A DNA stretch of 32,864 nucleotides. It comes from an uncultured Planctomyces sp. Lineage in GTDB: Bacteria; Planctomycetota; Planctomycetia; Planctomycetales; Planctomycetaceae. The position numbers were made by a program, and so were the translations under genes. Positions 14,810-23,070 of this stretch are shown here, piece after piece. The notes under the pieces were generated by a model. That model searched no databases. It saw nothing but the letters and a program-made list of their open reading frames with translations, and had not been told where the DNA came from. Location: assembly GCA_937904325.1 (NCBI GenBank), contig CALGTK010000348.1, positions 1 to 32,864 of the forward strand, read 5' to 3'. The number at the start of each line of letters is the position of its first letter. Within the stretch, counting starts at the first letter, position 1.

Positions 14810-17800
14810 TTAAATGTTCGCAGAATCCGCCAATCGTCCCATCAAATCGCTGATCACAGACTCCCGATCCGCGAACCAGTCTTTTGTGAGAACAACGGAG
14901 ACGTCCCAGCCGAATGCTCGCAGGAGTCGGGGTTTCATCAGGTCGCGTTCGAGCAGGTCGGTCTGTTCATAGTAGTCGCGTCCGTCGAGGACGATACCGA
15001 GTTTGTATGTTTCCGATTCCGGACGGCAGACGGCCAGATGACAACGGAAGTGCGATTGGCCGACGTTCGACTCGACGAAGTATCCACGTTGGCGGAGTTC
15101 GTCCGCAATTTCCTCGCCGATAGTGGATTCCTCAATCTCATCAGTGTCGTGTTCCGATTTAAGCGAGACCTGACGAAGAATCAGTGAGGCTGCATCCTGA
15201 TCGCCGATCGACGATGCCTCTGCATATCGGAGATAGTTTTTCAGGCAGTTCGCTCCGACGTTGTATTCGTTGGTGATCGCCGTCGAGCGAATTGAACTGA
15301 CCAGCGCCATGTGGTGTTTGGAACGAGAGAACGCAACGTTGAGCCGTTTTTCGCCGCCGGACCGATTGATCGGGCCGAAATTCATCCTCATCTTTTCGGT
15401 AGCGTCCGGTCCGTAGCAGACGCTCATGATGATGACGTCGCGTTCGTCGCCCTGGATGTTTTCCAGATTCTTCACGAGCAGACCCGCGAACTGACCGTCG
15501 TCTTCGCGGTCGTATTCGGCTTCGAGTTTCGTCGCGAAGTCAGAGTATTCCCGAGCTAGTGCCGCCAGAGCCTGTTCGATCTCGTCCTGTTGAGCTTCTG
15601 AAAAAGCGACGATGCCGATTGTTACTGGTTGCTCGTTGTTGAGCAGGCCTCGGACAAGCTGAGCGATGTACTCAGCTTCAGCCGTGTTGCGACGTTTCTG
15701 GTAGACGCCGTGTTCAATGAAATGAAAACTGACTGGCCGGTTCAGAAGTTCGGCCGATGCTGACTCGCCCGCTTCCGCGGCGGTTGCGATCAGCTCTTGA
15801 CGCTTTGTAACGATCCGGCGTTCATCGGGGACGGTTAGCAGGCGACCTTCGTAGAACGCCCAGTTCGAAAAACTGATCAGTGATTCAGACCGGCTTCGAT
15901 AATGCCAACCGAGCATTCGCGACGACAGATTCTTCGCCGCGTGATTCAGGAAACTGTCGCTGTTGAGGTCGTACTCAACGACTTCTCCACCTTCTTCAAA
16001 TGTGAATTGTTCTTCCTCGTCGGGAGTTGATGACGCAAAGAAGTTTGTCGGCGGAAGCTGCATTTCGTCTCCGACGACGATTGCTTGAGTCGCTCGAAAG
16101 ACGGACGGTACAGCTTCTTCCAGAGTGATCTGACTGGCCTCGTCAAAGATGACAACATCGACATGTTCGGTGTCGAGCGGTAGCGTGTCGGATACGCTTA
16201 GCGGGCTCATTAACCAGACGGGTTTCAGGTCCCGAACGACTAGTCCGGATTCCTCAGCGACAAGATCGCGGATCGGTTTGTACCGCATGCTCTTGCCGAA
16301 TTCGTGTTCCAGTTCCCGTCGACCTTTGCTGTAGTGTTTTTTGAACAGTTTCTGTTCAGCGGTCAATTGAGCGGCCGGCAATTGAGTGATCTTCACGTTG
16401 TCCAGAAATCGCTGTCGAACAAACTCTCGCACTGACTCGGCGTTCAGCGATTGCCATTCGTCATAGAGTTTTTCGAGCCGTTGCGAAATTCGGTCGCGGG
16501 TCGAGCCGGTGAATCGTTCCAGTTCGCGGTCGTATCTCCACGCGGACTCAATTGTTTTCGTCGCTGATGCCGATTCCAAAGCGTCTGTCGTCAGTGGCTG
16601 TGTTCGTAACGCTGCTGCGACGTCCGCTGGTAACTTCGCGAGCGATTCCAGGCACGGCAGAAAATTGTGCAGTTCGTCGAGCGAATCGTCGATTGCTTTT
16701 AGCTGGACTGATAATTCCTCGACAGAACGCGACTCCCAATCGATAACGACGGGTGTCAGTGCTGTACGGACTGAGTCAAAAAGCTGACGAGCGGCTGCGA
16801 CCTGTTTTACCGCATCGTCCACGGTTTGCGATTCGCTCAGAGATTCGGCGAAGTGCTGCACTGGTTGAGACGCTTCTTTCGAAGCGTCCTGAATTGTCTT
16901 CACGTTTGACGTCAGAGTCTGCCAGTCAAGTGGTGAGCCGATCGCATTCTGAAGCTCCTGCTCGACTTTTTGGCATTGTTTGTCAGCGGCGTATTCATCG
17001 TTAAGCCACTGCAGTGTTTGTGAAACCGGCACGACAATTGAGTGAGTGGAGAAGTCATAACTCTTCTGCACAAGCCCTTTGAGTTTCCACCAGCCGGGAT
17101 TGAGGAACCGGAAGAATGAACTCTCGAAGCTCCTGGCTTGAGAAAGAGCGATCTCGGCGTCGTCAGCAGACAGACGGTTCTTCCATGCTTTTGTCTTCTC
17201 GCGGGCTTCCTTGTGAGCGGCCCTACACCGTTCAATTTTCGGCATGTGTCGCCGGACAGTTTCGTTGAGTGGCCCGTCGGGATTGAGTAGCCCGATGAGT
17301 CCGTGCTCGGCCAGAACGCTCGCCCTTTCGGCAAACGAGATTACGCCCTGCCATTGTTCGATGGTCCACTCGAAATCGACGAGTGAGGAATGGTTCTTAA
17401 TTAGTTTTTGCACCTCAGCCAGACGTGAACTTGCTCCCCGCAGAGCATTCGAGACGGCTTCGATTGGGCGATCAGTTCTGGCTAACGAAGGAGCGAGCGA
17501 CTTCAGCGAGGCGTCGTGAAGGACTCCGTTTGCTTGTACGTGGCGCAGAGTTTCATCGACGTCCTGCAACGTCGCTGCGGACTGTTCCCATTGTGAGTAG
17601 TCTGGGATTTTTTCCCATTGCTCAGGAGTCAGGTCTTGAGGGCACTCACCGGAAATCTGCACGAGTCGCTGCAGGAGATCGATCAGGAAAGTTGCAGTGT
17701 CGCCTGTTGAGGTCTTCATCGACGTGCTGAAATCGTCCAGGGGTTTGAGTTCCTGCTCGATCCGTTTTACCAGGTCATCGCGTTTCCGTTTCTGATGATC

Positions 17801-20005
17801 TCGCCGACGGTTGGCGTCTTCGAGGAACGACTCGTACGTCGCCTTGAGATCCATCACGAAGGACTTCTTATCCGCCTGTGAGTCGTGTATCAGGCAACAG
17901 AGTTCTTCCAGACCCTGCGTCTTCAGTCGATGGTATACAACGTCGATTGCCGCTCGTTTTTCACAGACGAACAGAACGCGTTTGCCTCGCATGACGTAAT
18001 CGGCGATCAGATTAGTGATCGTCTGTGATTTTCCCGTGCCTGGCGGTCCTTGAATGATGTAGCTTCGAGACGTTCTTGATTCGGCAATTGCTGCTGTTTG
18101 AGTCGGATCGCAAGGGACAACGTGGAAGCGTTCGGTGAGTGGCAGCGTATCGTCGGCGTCTTCTTTCAGGGGGCGAGGCACCAGCGAAAACGTCGCGTCG
18201 AACGCGGGATTGCTGGCCTCATCATCGACCAGCGCCGCGTAGTCTCGAACCAGCGACATGCGGCGGTAGCGAAAGTTACCGAGCGTGACGCTGCATAGAT
18301 CGAATTCCCAGTGATACGGATTGTCGCCGGATCGGGCTTTGAAATTGTAGAACGATCGATCCTTCTCGATGACGGCTGGCGAATCGATGATTGGGTAGCC
18401 GCGAGCGGCTCCTTTCGCATTCTGATCAGGTGGCGCCGTTCTCACTGGTGGCTTAGTGTTGAGTATATCGTGAAGATGAACATCGACCGGTTTCACTCGA
18501 GCGGAAAATAATTTTAAACCGAGCGGGTGATAGTTGGCGGGGTCGTATGAGTAGTCGAGGTCCAGAAATCTCCGGACGCCGCGGCCGGCAACGCGGGCTT
18601 TTCTCCGATACTGCTCGAGCCGGCGTCGAGCCTTATCGTGCAGGATTTCAATGCGGGGTTTATCGACCAGCTCAAGTGTTACGCCGGGCTCGGTGCAGTG
18701 GATCTGGTCTTCCAGGAATCTCCAAAGCTCTTCCGGCGAAGATTCATTCAGATCGACCCGTTCGGGAAGCGTGATACCAAACAGTTGGCGGAACTGGTGG
18801 CGGATGACCGGATTTACTTCCGCATCGTCGCTGAGCGTCTGAAGCTCAAAGATGTCCGTCACACCTTTCTTCTTGCGAAGCCGGACGGGAATCAGCAGTA
18901 ACGGCGAGTCGTACGACTCGTGCGGTGTTTCCTTGAGATTCGTCCAGCGAAGGAAGCACGCGACAAGCCTCAGTTGCGCGAAGCCGAATTCTTTTTCGTC
19001 TCGCCGAGCTTCGGTGGCAATCCGTCCCAGAGTGCCGGGCAGGTAAATCGCTTCTCGAAAATTGAGATAACTGTTGAGAGAAATTGAACCGCCCTTAGCA
19101 ATCTTCTTTTGGAACTTCGGTGTCCACGTGAGAATCTGATTGGGGCGAATATTTTGAAGATCGAACGAAAGTGGCACGGACGACTGAGTCAAATCGATTG
19201 AAAGCGAAGTCGGTTTGAAGTTGAGCAAACGGTTTCGGCGAGAGATCTCAAACAAACGTTCCTGCAGTTTTGCAAGAATAACCTGCTGTTTCCCTTTGAT
19301 GTCACGCGTTTCGAAGCCAGAGATTCGCGCCATTTCGATTTCGAAGCTGACGGTCTGGTCGCGGTAGTTCTGCAATGCGCGAAACAACGATGCGAGATCC
19401 TGCGGTCTCCGGTCGCGGTCCAGTTCCGTCATTTGCACGATGGCTCGCGCTACAAACGGATGTAGATCGGGGTTCAACTTGAACAGGTTGTGTCGTGATC
19501 GGACGAATGATTCCAGTTCTTCGTCCACGGAAAAGTCGAGACCGCAGATCAGGCTGCCAAGAATCATACCCAGGCAGAAGACATCAGTCAGCGGGTCGTG
19601 ATGTTCGGCAAGGTGTTCCCAGGCAACGTAGCCAGGAATGTAAAGCGGGTGTTCGACTTCGGTCAGATCGCGGTTGCCAATAGAAAGATCATGCCATTCG
19701 CGTTTGTCATCGACGTCGGTGACGGATCGACTTTCGCCGACCAGTTCAACGGCTCGAGCACGCGGCCGCTGGATTTGTTTGACCTTGCTTGTGCTGAGGA
19801 GTGGCTGCCGCAAATGAGTTTCTTCAAACCACAATTGGACACCTTCGACCTGCACCTTGTTGATGTTGTCGAGCGGCGCGACTTGTTCCGCGGCGTGGGC
19901 GGCGATTGACTGCCGCATGAGCGGAAGAAAACTTGCCAGTGCGTCTTCGGTTGAGAATCCGCTGGATCCAGTCCGTTCCCGTAGGAAATCAAGAAACGTT
20001 GTCAT
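14810..20005 (-). CDS. Pseudokinase-like / DUF4011 / superfamily 1 helicase / Vsr-like nuclease fusion
   Basis: This 1731-residue protein is a chain of domains. Residues about 119-215 resemble the C-lobe of a Ser/Thr kinase: YVAWE in place of APE, DVFCLG in place of DxxSLG, then DRDRRP. The ATP-binding N-lobe, HRD and DFG are not seen, so it is probably an inactive remnant. A DUF4011-type region covers about 240-480. The helicase has Walker A GPPGTGKS (653-660), a roughly 500-residue helical insert, DEAS (1288-1291), GDEMQLPP (1312-1319), QGDERD (1518-1523) and NVAFSRSK (1556-1563), as in COG1112 Upf1/Dna2-like enzymes. The C-terminus (about 1625-1731) looks like an MTES_1575/Vsr-type nuclease, with LDGRDYYE around D1674 and LLERD near 1684-1688. 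The start at 20005 overlaps the upstream dehydrogenase stop as ATGA. An anti-phage or nucleic-acid-processing role is inferred from architecture only. Confidence 0.9.
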   Translation of the reverse strand: MTTFLDFLRERTGSSGFSTEDALASFLPLMRQSIAAHAAEQVAPLDNINKVQVEGVQLWFEETHLRQPLLSTSKVKQIQRPRARAVELVGESRSVTDVDDKREWHDLSIGNRDLTEVEHPLYIPGYVAWEHLAEHHDPLTDVFCLGMILGSLICGLDFSVDEELESFVRSRHNLFKLNPDLHPFVARAIVQMTELDRDRRPQDLASLFRALQNYRDQTVSFEIEMARISGFETRDIKGKQQVILAKLQERLFEISRRNRLLNFKPTSLSIDLTQSSVPLSFDLQNIRPNQILTWTPKFQKKIAKGGSISLNSYLNFREAIYLPGTLGRIATEARRDEKEFGFAQLRLVACFLRWTNLKETPHESYDSPLLLIPVRLRKKKGVTDIFELQTLSDDAEVNPVIRHQFRQLFGITLPERVDLNESSPEELWRFLEDQIHCTEPGVTLELVDKPRIEILHDKARRRLEQYRRKARVAGRGVRRFLDLDYSYDPANYHPLGLKLFSARVKPVDVHLHDILNTKPPVRTAPPDQNAKGAARGYPIIDSPAVIEKDRSFYNFKARSGDNPYHWEFDLCSVTLGNFRYRRMSLVRDYAALVDDEASNPAFDATFSLVPRPLKEDADDTLPLTERFHVVPCDPTQTAAIAESRTSRSYIIQGPPGTGKSQTITNLIADYVMRGKRVLFVCEKRAAIDVVYHRLKTQGLEELCCLIHDSQADKKSFVMDLKATYESFLEDANRRRDHQKRKRDDLVKRIEQELKPLDDFSTSMKTSTGDTATFLIDLLQRLVQISGECPQDLTPEQWEKIPDYSQWEQSAATLQDVDETLRHVQANGVLHDASLKSLAPSLARTDRPIEAVSNALRGASSRLAEVQKLIKNHSSLVDFEWTIEQWQGVISFAERASVLAEHGLIGLLNPDGPLNETVRRHMPKIERCRAAHKEAREKTKAWKNRLSADDAEIALSQARSFESSFFRFLNPGWWKLKGLVQKSYDFSTHSIVVPVSQTLQWLNDEYAADKQCQKVEQELQNAIGSPLDWQTLTSNVKTIQDASKEASQPVQHFAESLSESQTVDDAVKQVAAARQLFDSVRTALTPVVIDWESRSVEELSVQLKAIDDSLDELHNFLPCLESLAKLPADVAAALRTQPLTTDALESASATKTIESAWRYDRELERFTGSTRDRISQRLEKLYDEWQSLNAESVREFVRQRFLDNVKITQLPAAQLTAEQKLFKKHYSKGRRELEHEFGKSMRYKPIRDLVAEESGLVVRDLKPVWLMSPLSVSDTLPLDTEHVDVVIFDEASQITLEEAVPSVFRATQAIVVGDEMQLPPTNFFASSTPDEEEQFTFEEGGEVVEYDLNSDSFLNHAAKNLSSRMLGWHYRSRSESLISFSNWAFYEGRLLTVPDERRIVTKRQELIATAAEAGESASAELLNRPVSFHFIEHGVYQKRRNTAEAEYIAQLVRGLLNNEQPVTIGIVAFSEAQQDEIEQALAALAREYSDFATKLEAEYDREDDGQFAGLLVKNLENIQGDERDVIIMSVCYGPDATEKMRMNFGPINRSGGEKRLNVAFSRSKHHMALVSSIRSTAITNEYNVGANCLKNYLRYAEASSIGDQDAASLILRQVSLKSEHDTDEIEESTIGEEIADELRQRGYFVESNVGQSHFRCHLAVCRPESETYKLGIVLDGRDYYEQTDLLERDLMKPRLLRAFGWDVSVVLTKDWFADRESVISDLMGRLADSANI

Positions 20006-21237
20006 GCGGTCATCGCTTCAAGGAGTGTTGTAAGTTCTTCGTCTGAAATCTCTTTGGGGTTGCCGCTCATGCTGTTGCCGTGCGAGCTTGCGACGATGGC
20101 CGGGATCTGATCGCGAGTAACTCCGAGTTTCGTGAGTGTTATCGGAATCTCGATCCGTTCACAGAGGTGTTCGACGATTTGAATAACAAATTCAGTGGCC
20201 GCATCATCTGAACCAAGGGAAGCCATGTTGGCCATTTCACGAGCTGAAAGTTCAGAGAGGTTCGAATCGACGAGGGACTGTCGCATGACGCGTCCGGCCT
20301 GCGCGAGCGTTGCTCTGCCAGCATCCCTGTTAACTCTCAATGCTTGCGGAAGCATGACCGCGCACGCCAGACCGTGCGGAACGCTGGCGTGAACACCTAG
20401 CGCGGCCGCGACGCCGTGAACCATTCCAAGGCCCGAATTCGCCAGGGCAAGACCCGACAACAAAGCCGCATGCGCCATCGCCTCTCGAGCCGGTCGAGAC
20501 GTGCCATTCTCAACAGCTTCGATAATTGCGGGAATCGCCAGCGTGAGACCGTGAAGGCAGAGTGCCTGCGGAATCGGTTGGGCACGGTTGGAAATGAGAC
20601 TTTCGAGTAGCTGCGTGATTGCATCCATGCCTGTGTGAGCAGTTGTTTCCGGCGAGAGACCGACGGACAGTTCGGGATCGATCAGCACAGCATCTGGAAT
20701 CATCATCGGCGATCGTAAACTCTTCTTGAAAGCTGGATCGTATGATGAGATGACCGCATTTTTTGTGGCTTCCGTCCCGGTGCCCGCCGTTGTTGGTATG
20801 GCGATAAGCGGGATGGGAGGCTCGTCAATTGTCAGTCCGGCGCCGACACCTTCGAGGTAGTCTTTGACGGTAGAACTCTCTCGGTTGGTCACCAACGCGG
20901 CGGCAGCCTTTGCGAGATCGATGGCCGAGCCTCCGCCGATCGCTACTAAACAGTCACCGCTCCCGGCTCCTCGCCGAACGAGATCAGCGACCAGATTGTC
21001 GACGTCAACGACTTCGGGTTCATGAGAAATTGTGGTGACCTGTTTGAAGTCGCAGCCTTCTGACTTCACCTGATCGATCAGCTTGTCAAGTTGGCCTGAG
21101 GCCTCAAGTGTACGGCTCCCGGAAACAAGGAATGCTCGTCGTCCGTACTGAGCGACAATCGAGCTAAGTTCAGATTGCCGTCCCCAGCCGAAGGTAATTT
21201 GGCTCGGCGAATAGAAATCGTAACTGAGGTTTGGCAT
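20002..21237 (-). CDS. Iron-type (group III) alcohol dehydrogenase
   Basis: This 411-residue NAD(P)-dependent oxidoreductase carries the cofactor loop GGGSAID (101-107) and IPTTAGTGTEAT (147-158). The metal-site region includes TGMDAITQ (202-209), GMVHG around H274 and VPHG around H288. In the classical family the ligands are Asp, His, His, His; here D205, H274 and H288 are present but the second position is Gln209. I believe this DxxxQ form occurs in a subgroup, but metal and substrate are uncertain. The ATG at 21237 is preferred because the fold begins just after it; the frame extension to 21312 runs through the upstream palindrome. The stop codon overlaps the helicase start as ATGA. It lies 87 bp after the ceramidase-like gene. 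Confidence 0.88.
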   Translation of the reverse strand: MPNLSYDFYSPSQITFGWGRQSELSSIVAQYGRRAFLVSGSRTLEASGQLDKLIDQVKSEGCDFKQVTTISHEPEVVDVDNLVADLVRRGAGSGDCLVAIGGGSAIDLAKAAAALVTNRESSTVKDYLEGVGAGLTIDEPPIPLIAIPTTAGTGTEATKNAVISSYDPAFKKSLRSPMMIPDAVLIDPELSVGLSPETTAHTGMDAITQLLESLISNRAQPIPQALCLHGLTLAIPAIIEAVENGTSRPAREAMAHAALLSGLALANSGLGMVHGVAAALGVHASVPHGLACAVMLPQALRVNRDAGRATLAQAGRVMRQSLVDSNLSELSAREMANMASLGSDDAATEFVIQIVEHLCERIEIPITLTKLGVTRDQIPAIVASSHGNSMSGNPKEISDEELTTLLEAMTA

Positions 21238-21267
21238 TCGGCGGAGTTCTGAACTGACAAGAGAGAA

Positions 21268-21317
21268 GTAGGGTACTGCCCACCAGAAGCGAGATTGGTG
21301 GGCGGTGCCCACTCTAC
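21268..21317. repeat. Palindromic intergenic element (hairpin)
   Basis: The left arm (21268-21284) and right arm (21297-21317) are nearly complementary around a 12-base loop. The core stem GGGTACTGCCCACC pairs over 14 positions with GGTGGGCGGTGCCC, with two G-U wobbles on the plus strand. On the minus strand, along which the flanking genes are read, those two become A-C mismatches. The outer GTA...TAC can pair with a small bulge. It separates the ceramidase-like and dehydrogenase genes. It may be a REP-like dispersed palindrome, or may act on mRNA stability between the two genes. Confidence 0.65.
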
Positions 21318-21324
21318 AGATTCG

Positions 21325-22887
21325 TCAAAGCTTGCTGAGGATTTCAGTTGCTTTGTCTTCGTAGATCTTCTGCCAGTCGGCACCGAGCACGCAGTCGCTG
21401 TCTTCCTGAGCGCCTCCGACGTTCAGAAGTTGCTCTGTCGTTGGGGCGTAGTAGATGTAGCCGTTGGTGTAGCCTGCGATGAACGTTGATTTGTGCGGCG
21501 AGTTTTTCTTCAGGTTCAGACCGATCTGCACGGTGAGTTCGCCGGGAAACGTGGTCATCACAAAGTCGCCGATGCGTAGTCCGGTTAGCTCGACATCGAT
21601 CGTACGTTTGCCGGCAGCGACTCCAGCGGCATGATGCTTTCGAAGGAGTCGCAGGTTTGTGTTGAGACGCGTGAGGTTTTCCATCGTGTGGATATTGCGA
21701 ATGTACCGCTCCATGTTCGCTCGGTTTTCTGCATCGAGTGTGTCGAGATGCTTTCGTCCCATCGCCCGGTCATGAAGATATCGATACGGGTAATTGGCCG
21801 GGAATTCCATGGACGCTTTGTACTTAACGAAAAGTGGGATGAAAGTTTTCAGGTTGAGCGAAGTTCCGCCGAGTGATTGCACCAGGCGAACCTGCTCGGA
21901 CTCCATTTCCGTGATTCGGCTGGCAGTGTCCGCTCGGGGGAGTGTCAGGATTTCACTCACCACCTTCAGGCGAGCATCTCCTTTAGTCTCGATTTTCCGG
22001 ACGGCTTTCAGGGTGCTCAGTCCAAGCATGTTGCCGAGCGGTTCGGCATCTCGCGGGTAATCGACGTCTTTGTAACGGATGGGGTTGATGTCCCCTCCAC
22101 AGCCCTGGACGAACAGAGCAATCGTGCCTTCGCTGAGATTGTCCTCGATGACCTGCGAGGCGAAGCCGGTGATGTCCGCACTATTGCCTCGGCTGGGCAC
22201 ATTCTGAATCGGGTGACAGGCAAAGTTGTAAACGACGGCCAGCGTTGTTCCGTCGAGCCTGTCGAGTTTCAGGATTCCGATTTCGGTGTCGACGGGCCCG
22301 ACCGATGCGATCTCCTCATCAGGGGGAATCGAATAGGCATGCCGCACGTCGATCGTTCGGCCGTTTTTCATCTTGAGCCGACGGTTTTCCATGATGCGAT
22401 CTTCGTAGCCAGTGCCAACTCCGACTTTAACCGGGACGAGGTTACTGGCGGCCTCTTTGATCGCCTGGATGGTCCGCTCGTCCGCGTCTTTGCAGGGAAT
22501 GCCGTGGCAATGGCTGGCGTTTGCCATCACGTTTGCGGGTGGAATGCCGAACTCCCTGTTGACGGCATCGCGGACTTTTCCGAGGTAGTCGTCTTTGATG
22601 TACCCGATCCCGCCGATGGCAACTGCGTCGACCGTGACGATGGCAGTCATCGTCGAGCCGGACTTCAGTACCAGCGCTTTGGCATAAAGCGGATCATTGA
22701 CCGGACCGGCATCGAGGTTGGTAATGTCGATTTTGGCGACGCCTGCACTCAGCGTTTCCGCAGTAGCGACCTGAGCCTCCATCGTCAGTACGAACGCGAA
22801 CGTGAAAATTATTGCGGCCCGTGCAAGTCTGTTGCGGAAAGGTGCTCCATGGATTTCGTGTTTCAACGGCGTGTCTTGGCTGAACAT
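21325..22887 (-). CDS. Secreted neutral/alkaline ceramidase-like protein
   Basis: This 520-residue protein starts with a signal peptide (basic stretch, hydrophobic core about residues 23-36, likely cleavage after VATA). The mature part opens SAGVAKIDIT. It carries ASHCHG where the family has a His-containing metal motif, then NFACHP and VQGCGGDINP, matching the neutral ceramidase N-terminal domain frequent in planctomycete genomes. Most of those proteins have not been shown to act on ceramide, so the amidase substrate is open. GAGGA lies 9 nt before the ATG. It is the first gene of the minus-strand unit leading to the dehydrogenase and helicase genes, and is divergent from the PQQ-like gene across a 183-bp region with 11-bp direct repeats. 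Confidence 0.85.
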   Translation of the reverse strand: MFSQDTPLKHEIHGAPFRNRLARAAIIFTFAFVLTMEAQVATAETLSAGVAKIDITNLDAGPVNDPLYAKALVLKSGSTMTAIVTVDAVAIGGIGYIKDDYLGKVRDAVNREFGIPPANVMANASHCHGIPCKDADERTIQAIKEAASNLVPVKVGVGTGYEDRIMENRRLKMKNGRTIDVRHAYSIPPDEEIASVGPVDTEIGILKLDRLDGTTLAVVYNFACHPIQNVPSRGNSADITGFASQVIEDNLSEGTIALFVQGCGGDINPIRYKDVDYPRDAEPLGNMLGLSTLKAVRKIETKGDARLKVVSEILTLPRADTASRITEMESEQVRLVQSLGGTSLNLKTFIPLFVKYKASMEFPANYPYRYLHDRAMGRKHLDTLDAENRANMERYIRNIHTMENLTRLNTNLRLLRKHHAAGVAAGKRTIDVELTGLRIGDFVMTTFPGELTVQIGLNLKKNSPHKSTFIAGYTNGYIYYAPTTEQLLNVGGAQEDSDCVLGADWQKIYEDKATEILSKL

Positions 22888-22908
22888 CTTCGGCGTCCTC
22901 GATACGAA

Positions 22909-22937
22909 TTGTTGGCGGCAATAAGTCAGACTATATT
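22909..22937 (+). promoter_or_regulatory. Possible promoter for the PQQ-like gene
   Basis: TTGTTG (22909-22914) and TATATT (22932-22937) are separated by 17 bases, close to a sigma70-type consensus. The site would give a leader of about 125 bases containing the 11-bp repeats. This is a pattern match only. Confidence 0.25.
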
Positions 22938-22985
22938 CACGCCACGAGCTATCAGTCGACTCTGACGCGATTCGGTCGACTTTTC

Positions 22986-23018
22986 ACGTTGCTGTGACGT
23001 TGCTGTCGCGTTACTGTC
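22986..23018. repeat. Three 11-bp direct repeats in a divergent promoter region
   Basis: ACGTTGCTGTG, ACGTTGCTGTC and GCGTTACTGTC follow one another without gaps. The 11-bp period places equivalent bases on nearly the same face of the helix. Three GTCGAC palindromes start at 22955, 22975 and 23016 in the same region. Cooperative regulator binding between the two divergent secreted-protein genes is possible; the regulator is unknown. Confidence 0.55.
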
Positions 23019-23070
23019 GACTGCCTGAAGTGACAGTTTCCCCCGCCCTTTGTTGACAGGCTCTGAATCA

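Noticed and set aside
21877-22965. Long plus-strand open frame (362 codons) over the ceramidase-like gene
   Set aside because: It is antisense to a gene with clear family motifs and signal peptide, and its own translation shows no domain.
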